From contig VCAZ01000012.1 in NCBI GenBank assembly GCA_005784505.1, positions 2,919,011 to 2,983,010 on the forward strand: 64,000 nucleotides of DNA, read 5' to 3'. This DNA comes from Bagarius yarrelli. Lineage: Eukaryota > Chordata > Actinopteri > Siluriformes > Sisoridae. Position numbers and translations under genes: made by a program. The notes beneath the pieces were generated by a model. The model made no database searches, was not told the origin of the DNA, and saw only the letters and a list, made by a program, of their open reading frames with translations. Below, one piece after another: positions 11,417-22,534 of the stretch; the stretch's first letter is position 1, and the number at the start of each line of letters is the position of its first letter.

Positions 11417-14225
11417 GTCTGTGGGGAAGCTGCCCATGTTTAAATGCTGTTTGTTAACGTATTTAGGTCATAATTTGCTGAGTTTCTTCCTTCCGTTGTC
11501 ATTCCGTATTTTCATCCTAGTCATTTGTACTGCTTGTCCATTTCTTCAGTGCTTTGTTCATCTTTCTGTGCACAATTAGGTACTTTTCTCGTGAAAATGT
11601 AAATGTAAGCATGCATATTCTGTTGGTGCTTGAGCTTCTGATCTTTTTTTCAGCATCTGGAGGAGGACGTTATTCTATAACACCTGAACTTCTGTAAAAA
11701 ACTGCCACTTTTGTACCTTTTTCGTTGACTTCAAGTTCTGTTTTTAAAACGAATTATGTGATTTTTTTTCTTCTGTCCAGTAGTGCTGAATATATAGGTT
11801 ATGTTGGTGGGGTGTTGCATATATCTGGATCCAGAGGGTAGTAATGATGGCATTGACCATTAGTGTTGCGGCAACGAGGCTGGCTGGTCATATGATGGTG
11901 TTGGAAACAGATTGTGAGTTGTTCAAAATCGTTGACCTTGTATACCCTGACCACTGCCTTTACCACTAACGGAGCAGTGAGGAGGGAAACAAATGCTTTA
12001 GAAGCTGAAAGACGAAATCACATTTTAAATTTACGGTCATGCATAGTTTTATGTCTTGTCTCTTTCATTGCAACTCAACGGAAACCTGACCAAAAGTTGC
12101 CCTATCAAACTAGCAACTTGATTGGAGAGAGATTTACTTGCCATTTGTGCTGTACATGAGATTTTAATCCAGCTGCTGCATTATACTTGGGCTTCTTTAA
12201 AAAGCCTATCGTCTGGGGAATTATCAACTGGTCGTTGAGTTTCAGTCTCGCTTTCTTTGTCTTGCGCCCCTTTTTTTCTAAAACCATAGCCCGTAATATC
12301 GTAGCTAGAAATACACTTAGTTGAAAAGAAGCTTACCAATATTGATTACAGTAATCTAAAAGTACTCTTAAAATTAATATCATATGTAAGTTTGACTAAC
12401 CTCAGCAGTCTGAGGTGAGTTTAATACGTTTAATGTGGTCATTGTCGTTGATATCACAACTAAACGAAGTAAGGTCACGGTAAGCAGATACCATCAAACT
12501 AGATTAGATTTTATCAACAGGTAAACACCGCCGTGCTTATACAGCTGTTAAGCCTTCATAAATTAGCATGTCTTTTAAAAAGCTGTTGAAATAAATCTTT
12601 CATCTATTGAAAAATCCAGATGACTGGTTACACATTTTTTTCTCCCCATAGGGAAAAATTAAATTCAATGTGTGCACGAAGCCTTCAGAATTATTTTGGG
12701 AGGTGGCAGCCTTTTTTTATATCAGCAAATTAAATGTTTGCCCTGCACTTCAACATCTCTCTCTATCTTGAGGTTTTTTTACAGAATTTTAACAGGGCTG
12801 GCAAACATTGATGAGAGAAAAAAGGGTGGAAGGAGGCATGATTTTATTTCTTATTATACACTTTATTGGAAATGTCAGCAATGCTGCCAAGGGAGGTGAT
12901 GGTATTGTTGTTACAAATGCACATTCTAAGTACTTTGATTGGCTTTCAAATGATAATTCCGACACATTGTCTGGCAGTAAAAAACCCCAGCACAATCAGG
13001 CCTTGATTTTGAACAGTAATGCGATAGGAATAGAGTGTGGGATACTCAAATTATAGCGCCAGGGTAGGTAAAATCTACAAATTCTTGTAAAAGTTTATGG
13101 CATTTTCAAAAACTTACTACATCACAGCTATCAAAAGTGTTAAGGCTATAAGAAGCTAATAATAGAGACTGCATTTGAACCTCTGACATTTTGGAGTACC
13201 ATGTGAATCACGTGCAAAGGCTAAAAAACTACTTACTGGACTGCAAACTTTGTTTATGAAAATTGTCAAAAAATAGCATGGCCTTGTAGTGGCCACATTA
13301 CCTAGGAAACCAAGCAGCCAGTCATATTGCAGCAATACACAAATTAATCTAACATAGTTCAACTTGATGATAAAAAAAAATGGAAAAAAGTTATCTCAGT
13401 GACTTATGGAGAATATGAATAGTTGTGGTGCCAGAGAGGGTGTGTATCTCTGGGATTTTCTGAACAAACAATCCTTCAATTTAAGCAGAATGTTGCATTC
13501 AGTGAGACGCAGTGCTGCAGGTTAAAACACCTGTTTGATTTTTCAATCGATTTTGTTTGAAGTCTGCTACAGTAAATCAAATAACTTTTGACATCAGGTG
13601 AGTTGAGATAAGACCATGTCAAAAAGGACTCTTAGCACAAGTTCATCAAAAATGAGCAGTTGCAGATTAGAAGCACCAAACAAGTCTTTAAATCTTTAGC
13701 TGTTGTTTTCAGGGAAAAAATATTCTGCTCATTCCCGTTAACTAATAAGAACTCATCTTGTCTGAGTCTCTGCAAATTTCTCTATCAGTGTAGTTCGACA
13801 ACTACAGTACCGCAGCACTGCTAGCCTGTTACATAAGATAACTGACAGTGAATTTAAAATTGGAGTCTCAACTTGACCGCTGATTTTAGATTAGTAAGCT
13901 TGACTCATAAAGATAAGTTAAAGCAGTATTTTGGTGTAATAACATATATTTCTACAGTCAGGATGGATACTTGTACATTTCACTGGGATAGGAGTTTTAT
14001 ATGAACAAAAACTCTGTAAAGTCTTGCAACACAGCCCCCTCCACGCAGAATTTATTGCGATGCTGCTTTATTTGAAACCATTTATAAACATTACTCAAAC
14101 AGTGGGAGCCAGCAGGAGGGACTGTACATCCAAATCCTACTCGCAGCAAAGCTGCGCCTGGTAATTTAGCTGGGAAAAAAAGCTAAATGAGACAATCAAG
14201 CACGACGTTATTATGTTAGATGGTG
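11417..14225. other. AT-rich non-coding DNA, inferred prkn intron
   Basis: No exon, RNA gene or mobile element that I can support. Short open frames have no recognisable product. Confidence 0.45.
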
Positions 14226-14735
14226 TGTGTGTGAATTCTTAAGTTCATTTGCCTGTGTGTTTGTGTGTATGTCTCCCTGTGTGTCTCTGTCAGCCGTCTG
14301 TGTTTGTGTTTAATATCTTTGTGTCAATTTTTCTGCAATCTAGTATAGGTGTCTGTTGGTTGTGAGAGTTGTGTGTTCAGTTTGTCTACTTTATATTGTT
14401 TCTTTTATATGGCGTCTGTCTGCCTGTGTACATGTGTATTTGTAGTTTGCATGTGTGATTGTGGTTGTGTGTCATTTTTTTGTTTTGTTTCATATGATAA
14501 AAGTGTGTGTGCGCTTGTCTACTGTTGTCGAGGGTGTCATGTATGTAGCCTGTGTGTGTTTTTGTGCACATGTGTCTGTCTGTGTGTGTGTGTGTGTGTG
14601 TGTGGACATCTGTCTCATTGTGTCATTTAGGTCTACCCTTTGTGTGTGTGTATATGTGTCTTTGTGTCATTTAATCTGTCTATCCATATTTGTGTGCATA
14701 TACTTCTGGTGTGTTGTTTAATGTGTTTGTAGTGT
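14226..14735. repeat. GT-rich simple-sequence tract
   Basis: About 500 bp dominated by interrupted (GT)n and 'gtgtctgtctgtgtg' words. The purest run is near 14580-14603. It yields spurious cysteine/valine-rich open frames. Alternating purine-pyrimidine runs of this type can adopt Z-DNA, but there is no evidence of function here. Confidence 0.85.
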
Positions 14736-15103
14736 TTAGTCACACATTGTTGCAGTTTTGATGTTCAACAGGGAATTTTTTCTTTAGACCCACAGCAGGT
14801 CTTTATGCTGTTAAAGCTGGAGGAGGCTGTCAAACAGATCGTGATCAGTGAGGCAGGAGCGCTTTGTCATAAGAAGTACTGCTGTTTACCAGGGCAACTT
14901 GGCGGACATTTTGTCTTAGCACTGTGTGGCAGATGGCAGATCTTCTTGGCATGCTAGAACTGATGAATCAACTCTGCTGTTTATATATTTTTTTTCTTGG
15001 TCTTGTTACAGCAGAGCAGAGCAGGGTGATTTAATAAAATCATATCAACAGTGTATTAAATCATAGCGGTGTCTTAAACATTACTTGAAGTAACATTGAG
15101 CAA
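14736..15103. other. Unexplained GC-richer block
   Basis: The stretch 14770-14960 is more complex and GC-richer than its flanks and contains an open plus-strand frame, but no family was recognised. A conserved non-coding element is one possibility. Confidence 0.3.
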
Positions 15104-15262
15104 ATATATTCAGCCCCCTGTACTCTGATACCCCTTAATAAAATCCAGTGCATTGAATTGCCTTCAGAAGTCATCTAATTATTTAATAGAGCATTTTTTG
15201 TGTAATTTAGTCTCAGTATAAATACACCTGTTCTGTGAAGGCCTCAGTGGTTCGTTAGAGAA
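15104..15262 (+). mobile_element. Tc1-like 5' end fragment (family B)
   Basis: Begins with 'tattcagccccctgtactct' and continues with 'aattgccttcagaagtcatc' and 'aatacacctgttctgtgaag', characteristic of the 5' end and leader of a common teleost Tc1-like transposon. Only about 160 bp remain, with no transposase. Confidence 0.65.
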
Positions 15263-15379
15263 CTGTTCAATCCATAATCCAAAAATCCAATGCATTTCCA
15301 ACAGGAAGTAAGAAGTGTGCGTTTTTCTTATCATTGCTTCCTGGTAAAGCGCTGGACTGGGCGTTAGCGGTGTGGGATT

Positions 15380-17240
15380 CTGACCCACAAATTAGTCTTT
15401 CAGGGGAATACTTCTTGTCTTAATTGCGAGAAGTGTTTGAATATCCAGCGGAGGGCTTAGATGTGTCAACACAACTTCTAAGACTGTGTCAGGGCAAATT
15501 CTCAGCAGTGGATTATGCAATTCAGTTCCGCATGCTGGCTGCTTAGAGTGGATAGAATTACGTAGCTCAGAAAGCCACATTTAAAGATGGACTCAACACT
15601 TGCCTTCGGCTGAACTTGTTTGTCGCGATGACTCTGAGATATTTTCAGAATATGTGGCTATGGCTGTCTGTATAGATAATTTTCTGCGTAACAGCCCCTC
15701 AGTGAATCAAGTGCACGTCATGAATTCTCCAAGCTCGTCTGCATTGCGCGATGCCCCTGAACCCATGCAGCGCAGACTACCTAAACAATTCCCACATCAG
15801 TGGCGTTAACAAGAAAGACTCTTTTTCTATTGCGGGTGTCCCAACCACTTCAATACCACCTGTCCCAAAAAGACTAATAGTCAAGCAAATTGTTAATCAT
15901 CTGAAGATTCCAGGTGCCTTCCACCCCAATCTCAGCCATTGACAGGCAACCTATAGGTTCTGCTATTATCCATCAAACTGTCTGTATAACCTTGCAAATA
16001 GGGGTCCTCCATATGGAGAACATTTCTCTGCACATTATCTCTTAACCAAAAAAAACCCCACTCATTTGGAGGTTTCCCTGGTTACAGACCCATAACCCCA
16101 TTATATCATGGACTGAGAAGGATACCCTGCATTGGTATACACACTGTCAGGAACACTGTCTTCATTCTGTGCGCATGATGCCCTGTCTCGCCACTCAGGT
16201 CAGTAGCTCAGTCAATGAGGAATTACATAGAGGAAGCTCTATCTAATGGGTTTATCCGTCCTTCTACGTCTCCCAATGCGTCAGGGTTTTTCTTTGTGGA
16301 AAAGAAGAACGGCATCCTGCGCCCTTGCATTGACTATAGGGGTTTAAACAACATAACAGTGAAATACCACTACCCGCTTTCCTTGATGCCATCGGCCCTG
16401 GAATAATGCTTACAATCTTATTCGTATATAAGAAGGGGATCAGTGGAGGACGGCTTTCATCACTACGAGTAGCTAGTCATACCCTATGGACTATCCAATG
16501 CTCCTGCCATCTTCCAAGCGTTTGTGAACGACATATTTCACAACCTCTTAACGTCTGTGTGATCGCATACATTGATGAAGTCTTACCCCAACACATAGCT
16601 TAGGTGCGCACTGTGTTACAAAGTCGTCTGGACAATAAACTGTTCGTCAAAGCAGAACAATGCGAGCTCCACCAGGATCAAGTCATATTTCTGACCCCTC
16701 AACATCTACCTGAAGGTCTGCTGGAGCCTTTACCCATCCCACAAAGACGTCTGGTCTCCCTCAAAGGTCTGCCCTCAGGTATGGGACTGCTAGGCACCTA
16801 TTTAACCATGTGTTCAGAAACTACGGTATAGCTGAAAACATTGTCTCAGATTGTGGACACCAATTCATGTCCAGGTTGTGGGCAGGTGAGTTCTGTAAGC
16901 ACCTCGACATCAACGTAAGTCTCACGTATGTATATCAGCCTCAGTCAACGGTCAAGCCAAAATACTGAACTAAGAACTGGGCAGGTCCAAACCACTGGCC
17001 TCCTTTGAAGTAGAGGGGGCACGTGCTTATCAGGTACATGAGAAATCCTTGACTTCAGAAGAAGGAGAGGTTTTCTAGAGTATCTGGTTAACTTTGAGGG
17101 TTGCGGCCCAGAAAAGCAATCCTAGGTGAAAGCTTGCGACATACTGGGTCTCACCCTCATCCAAGAATCACCACCACTAGAGGTTGCCATCAACCTTGTT
17201 CTCCATAGAGATTTCTCTACAATCTACAAAACCAAGCCTA
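15380..17240 (+). mobile_element. Ty3/gypsy LTR-retrotransposon remnant, internally deleted
   Basis: Degenerate gag-pol in the order expected for a gypsy element. A gag region (about 15390-15720) has an 'EYPAEGLDVS'-like stretch. A CCHC zinc knuckle lies near 15831-15864 (Cys, Cys, His, Cys spacing visible as YCG...NHF...TCP). Reverse transcriptase occupies about 16210-16600, with CIDYRGLN and an active-site YIDE in place of the usual YVDD/YIDD. After a jump come integrase pieces: LPEGLLEPLPIP near 16710 and an IVSDCGHQF catalytic segment near 16840. RNase H and the N-terminal part of integrase are missing. Stops and frameshifts occur throughout, and no LTRs were identified. Confidence 0.8.
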
Positions 17241-18741
17241 CAAATAGATCATAATCTCACATAAATATGCTTATCAATCACTGCTTTTGTACACTTTAAA
17301 TTTTTTGGTTGACAGTCTTTAAAAGCCGACTAAAGACATATGTCAAGACATGAGTCAGATGGTTGTATGGAACTTCCCAAGCTGAGTCATTTGCTGTCTG
17401 CAGACAATGACCAAATGTTTTACTCTTTACTAAGCACCAAAACAGGCAATAAATCTGTGACAAATCTCAAAGAATTTTAGCTTAATCTGATTCTTATTTA
17501 TTTTCATGCAAGTATATACTTTAATTTAGACACTGGCAGTTCAGTCTAAAACAAACCACATGTTTACATAAACATCTGTAACAAACCCATTAGTACCTGT
17601 AGGTGGCTGAGGAGTGATGTGAGTTCAGTTGTTCTCAGGGAAGCACTCGTTGAGGAAGTAAAGTAACATGTGCGTGTGTTTCAGCCGATAACAATATCAT
17701 CAGAATCAGCAGAAATTCACCTCGGTTTGACATCTGAAAAATTACACCATATGACACACATAGATGCTGCCACACCTAATGCTGGCCACTTAAATTTTTA
17801 ATCATACCATATATATTAGTTCTCTGTGCACAATTCTGTTTGATTTAATGAAATTGAATGTGTCTGTAACCAGAATAATGCTCCAGTCACATGGGGAAAC
17901 AATCAGACTCAGATTCTGAGCACAGCTTGGTGCTCTGTGTGATGACCACCTATAGATAAGGACATCTCTAAGAATCCTGGAAATTGTACTATAGTGATGA
18001 ATTTCTGGGCCTCTATTTAGATTATCTAAATCACTATTTTTGATTTTACTTATATTTTATTTTTAGAAATAAAAATGACTAATGTTTATCAGTGCCTAAA
18101 CCAAAGTTTTTCATGTAAGCTTTTGTTTGTAGGTATAAAACATTTGCAAAGAAAATAGAGGCAAAATACTTATTTTTTACACTTTACAATCAGGATGCAA
18201 TGTCAGTAAAATTTCTAATATGTAAGTCGACACAGAGTACCAGTCATCTGTTAGCAAACTTAAATTTCTTAGATATATACAGTGTATTAGTAAATCTATT
18301 TTACAGATCCTATAACATACCGTCAATTTTTTCTCTCCTGTGCCTAAAGGTTTTCCTACTTACCTTCCTGTTACTTTTAACAGCTGCTAATCGCTAAAGG
18401 TCTTGTTTTAAGCTCTGGAGAAGCCTCACACACTGAGGGCTTTTTAGGCCTTATTGTGTGTCCCACTCTTTGTTCCAACCTTAAATTGCAGACACAGTAG
18501 CAGTGTCGTTAGACAGAGAATCAGAGTAAGTCAATTTATTGAACTGATTGCTTTTAATGACCATTCCTCAGGTAGTGTTTAGTAAAGCTAATTGCTAAGC
18601 AGGTAACTTCATGTGTTCTTTCCCTTGCTTTTTTGTCTGTCTGTCTCGCTCTTTACTCGCTGGTCTGTTTTTTCATTGCTTCATGCTAAAGATTATAATG
18701 TCCCAGGCTACCCTGTGTGTCTCCACCGTGTTTGTTTGTGC
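17241..18741. other. AT-rich non-coding DNA
   Basis: No exon or recognisable repeat. Presumed prkn intron. Confidence 0.4.
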
Positions 18742-18910
18742 AAGTGGTAGCACAGTGATTAAGGTGTTGGGTTGCTACTCAAAAGATCGTAATTCCAGAC
18801 ACCACCGAACTGCTATTTCTGGGCCCTTAACCTTAAGTTGTTCAGTTGTATAAATGAGACAAGGTTAAGATAGCTTGGGTAAGAGTGTCAGACAAATGCA
18901 AGAAATGTAT
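18742..18910 (+). mobile_element. tRNA-derived SINE, diverged copy
   Basis: Same family as the 7450-7636 copy. It has the 'agtggtagcacagtgatt' head, 'gggcccttaaccttaa' body and 'cagttgtataaatgagac' tail, with many substitutions. Confidence 0.7.
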
Positions 18911-20929
18911 ATGCCTTTTTCTGGTTGCTTTATCTTTATTTTTTTTCTCACATCTTTTTTTCCCTCATTTTCATTTTTCTCTTTAGGTTTTGTTTTTATT
19001 ATATTCTTCTGTCTCACCATGTCTCTTTCTTCTATTCTCTGAATTTCTCTCTTTGTTTGGTCTAAATGTAACTCTTGTTTTGTTTTATTAGTGTTTGTGT
19101 CTGTGTATCTTTCCATCTCTCTGTCTACTGACACTGTATTTCTATATTTTTGCACTTCTCTGTCTCTCTGTATTTCTCACTTCTTCTTCAACATTTGGGT
19201 GACTCTGCTGGCTTTTTATTGCCATGGTGACACCATGTCTCTGTGGGCCACTTCTTTAATTACTTTTAGACAATTGTAAATTTTTTCTCCCCTCATCATG
19301 TTTAATATTTGCTGGCAGTGGTAGAGTCCCCAGGCACGTCCAACCCTGATTAGTGCATGCTGACGCTATTTGCATAAGAAAAGTGAGTCGTGTTTGCGTT
19401 AGCAACCCTGGAGAAAGATTAGCAACATTAGCATTCCACAGCTCACAGGCCTCAAGCGTAGTTTGGGTGCTGCTGGTGTCACCTTTTCTATCCTTCATGA
19501 ACTCGTATACAGCTGCATACGCACACCGTGTGAGTGGACACTGCCTGCAAGAGGATTTTAAAGGCAGGTGGTTGCCACAGATAAATTAGCACCTAAGATG
19601 TGAAGCTCTAGACATCCTGCCCCTGAGCAGCTGGTGTGATGTTGTAGTGAAGTTGTAGTTATAATATTTAAGAGTGTGTGAAAGTTTTGATGCACAGCAG
19701 AGAGGGGTGAACATTTCACCTCTATTATAGAAGGCTGGGAGGAAACTTCCACTGTCCTGCTGCCTCTGAGCTTTAACTCCACTGCTGTAATTGTGTGTTA
19801 TGACTACATTAGCCTTTCTATAGTGTATAGCGCTACCGTCTGACTGTTTGATGTAAGCACAATATTTAATCCTCCAGTTTGATAGGCATTAGAAATACAA
19901 ACATTCCTAAGAATAACTTTTATATAGCCAAGATTAAGATCTATAAGTATGACATCATGTTATAAACGATGTATAAGTATTAGCAGCCGAGATTATGTTT
20001 ACTCTAAAAACGTACAATCACATACATGCATTCTTTATTTATTCTTTACAATTTTTCATTGTTATAGTAATTGCAGGATAGGAATGGGCAGAAGAATATC
20101 TTTAAGCCATTCTCCTTTGAAGAGATTATCTACAGAGCACTAAAAATTTAATTTGTGTGACACTGAATGAATGAATGAATTAATAAATTAATGAGAGAAA
20201 AGAAACCAATCAGCCCCCTTTTTGCTTACAGAAAAATAAGATGATTGTAGAATCTTAATGTTAACCAGGTGAAGCCGGGGTATACAAAATTTACCACAGG
20301 CACAGCTATAGTGAATGCCAGGCAGGTCCTGTAAGCAACATCGGGTGACATCATCGCATAGTTTTGCACGGATGTGTAAGCAGTAGCGTGCGACGCTAAA
20401 GTCACAGAATAAAGTTTTATTGATGCTTAGAATGGCTGTTCAAGTGTAATTTGACGTTATTTAGGAATTTGGATGTTAGCGCTGGATGCGTGAGCGGGGC
20501 ATTATAACAGTAATATGCACATTCAGGCGTGTTGATTATAGAATTGATTAAAATGTTTGAATCATACAGAATGCAGATAATTTTACATATCTAAACTGTA
20601 GAACATGCCCATTTACTTCTATTTATTTCCCAAGTGGTAAAATCTTGTCGGTGCACGTGGTTAGAGTAATGTTTAAACATTTAACCACTCTTTGTTCCAA
20701 CCTTTAAATTGTCCCGGTATACTATATTCTTGTCAAAAGGATAAAACAACATGAAGAACGCAGACATTTTTAATTTACAAGGAGGCAAAAATGATCAGAG
20801 CCATTGCTTATGCTTTTGCACACAATACAACAATGCAAAACGTCGAAACGTTCAAACCAAGAAAGGAGTTTGCATGTTTCTTATTCCCTTCTTGTGTGGG
20901 TTTACTCTGGGCACTTCAGGGTTTCTCAC
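18911..20929. other. Non-coding DNA with one GC-richer island
   Basis: No exon supported. A pyrimidine-rich tract occupies 18915-19190. The block 19320-19620 is of normal complexity with an octamer-like 'atttgcat' and is not an obvious repeat; it could be a conserved non-coding element. A (GAAT)n run lies near 20160-20190. Confidence 0.4.
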
Positions 20930-21075
20930 TGTTGTTTGTCTGTATGTGGCCCTGTGATGGACTGGTAACTGTCATGGTGTACCCCTGCATTTCGTCAACT
21001 GACAGATGGACAGACTCCATCAGGGATATCCCCGATATGGATGAGCGGTAAATACAATGGAGGAGGTTGAATGAA
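20930..21075 (-). repeat. Dispersed fish repeat, reversed copy
   Basis: Shows 'gccctgtgatggactggtaa', 'gtgtacccctgcatttcg' and 'gatatggatgagcggtaaat'. This is the reverse-oriented counterpart of the family at 7013-7115. Confidence 0.6.
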
Positions 21076-21432
21076 TAATCTGATAGTTGCAAAATTTACA
21101 AAACCTCTGTATTAAATTACAAAAAACACCTCCAGTCCTATTAGGATACACTTCATACCAAGACAATTACACTGCCAACACAACAAAGTACTTTATTATG
21201 GAAAAATGTGTAGAATTTAACGGCCCAGTCAATCGCAACCTCAACCAAACTGAAAAATTTTACTGAAGACTGAATGGAAAACCTCTAAAAAATCTTATCA
21301 ATAACTAACAACACCCTGAGATACAAACTGCGAAAAGAACTGCAATGTTAGTAGGTCACAATCTTGCTAAGTTAGTGCAACCATGCTTTAAATTGTTTTT
21401 CCGAATTGTAATAGCCTGAAAAACAAAATTAA

Positions 21433-21572
21433 ATTTACAACATTTGGCAGACACCCTTATTCAGAGCAACTTACATTTATCTGATTTATCAACTTGCTCA
21501 GGGGCCCCAGTGGTAACTTGGTGGTACTGGGTATTGACCCATAATCTCTGGTTATTAGTCCAGCACCTTAAC
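21433..21572 (-). mobile_element. tRNA-derived SINE, minus strand
   Basis: Reverse complement of the SINE tail and body: 'tttggcagacacccttattc' then 'agagcaacttacatttatct' and 'tgctcaggggcccc'. The head is diverged. Confidence 0.7.
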
Positions 21573-22385
21573 CTTAAACCTAATATATACATAACTATAA
21601 CCACCATGTACCAGGGCCATTGTTAGACACAATTATGTGGGTGCACTGGTAAAATTTCCACTAATGTTTGACCATATAAGGTAGTGTACATTTTGTTGCA
21701 TACGTTTTTCTTGAAGATCGTCACAGTTGTCTTGAAGACGTCTACTGTTTGTTAGATCGTTTTCTTTTCATAGGTTTCAATGGAAAGAAAAAGGAAAAAA
21801 ACAACATAAAAAAATAAGAATTGTGGCCTTTCCTTGTGTTTGTGTGGTTTATTAGCCTTAACAATAATACAATGTTTCCCTTCCTTTTTATCTTTTCCAA
21901 ATCTGGATGCTCGGACTCTCTATTAAGAATTGCATCATTTCGGATCCTGTTAATGAACAGGTGGGTGCAAGTTTGACACGTCACACGCTGTGCCTCATAG
22001 GACAATATTGCGACTGTGTTCTCTTTTCTCTCGTTTTCTCTCTCTGTCTCTCCACCGCTTTCTTTACTCTGTATATTTTTAACACAAGACCACCATATGC
22101 CTCAAAATACAGGAAAAAAGGTCCATCTTGTCATTGTGGTTTTCTTTAGTGATTTCTAGCTGTGTTTGCAGTGATGAGCTTTTGTGCATCAGAAAAAAAA
22201 ATTATTTTGTGGCAGTAGATTACTCTGCTGATCAAATGTGCAAATCTTCATTATAGCTTCTCTCTCTTCCCTCGCTCTCTCTCTGTCTTTCTTTTTTTTT
22301 CATTTTTTAAAGCTATGCTGTGTGTGTGTCTCTAAACACTATCTTATGCAGACTCTTTTTCTGTCCTCCTTATGTCTTGTTTCAG
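21573..22385. other. Intronic DNA before prkn exon 9
   Basis: No repeat or exon recognised apart from pyrimidine-rich runs (22025-22075 and 22255-22310) ahead of the exon 9 acceptor. Confidence 0.5.
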
Positions 22386-22534
22386 TATGAACGGTACCAG
22401 CGTTATGCGGCGGAGGAGTGTTTGCTGCAGATGGGGGGAGTTCTTTGCCCTGCTCCAGCTGCGGAGCAGGTCTTTTCTTCGAGGGTGAAAGCAGAAAGGT
22501 GCAGTGCGAGCTGAAAGGTGGCCTCGGTTGCGGG
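22386..22534 (+). CDS. prkn: prkn exon 9 (IBR domain), 1-bp frameshift
   Basis: Opens with RYQRYAAEECLLQMGGVLCP in one frame. After 'cctgctccagctgcgg' the homologous reading (CGAGLFFEG...KVQCE...GLGCG) continues in another frame. One base is missing where a Gly-Cys codon pair is expected (likely GGC TGC read as GC TGC). The exon is 149 bp against 150 in mammals. It is flanked by a good 'cttgtttcag' acceptor and a GTGAGT donor, and neighbouring exons are intact. A base-calling or assembly deletion at a GG doublet is the simplest reading; a true null allele is the alternative. Confidence 0.9.

Noticed and set aside
14349..14721. Cys/Val-rich small protein frames
   Set aside because: Generated by a GT-rich simple-sequence tract; no splice or start support.
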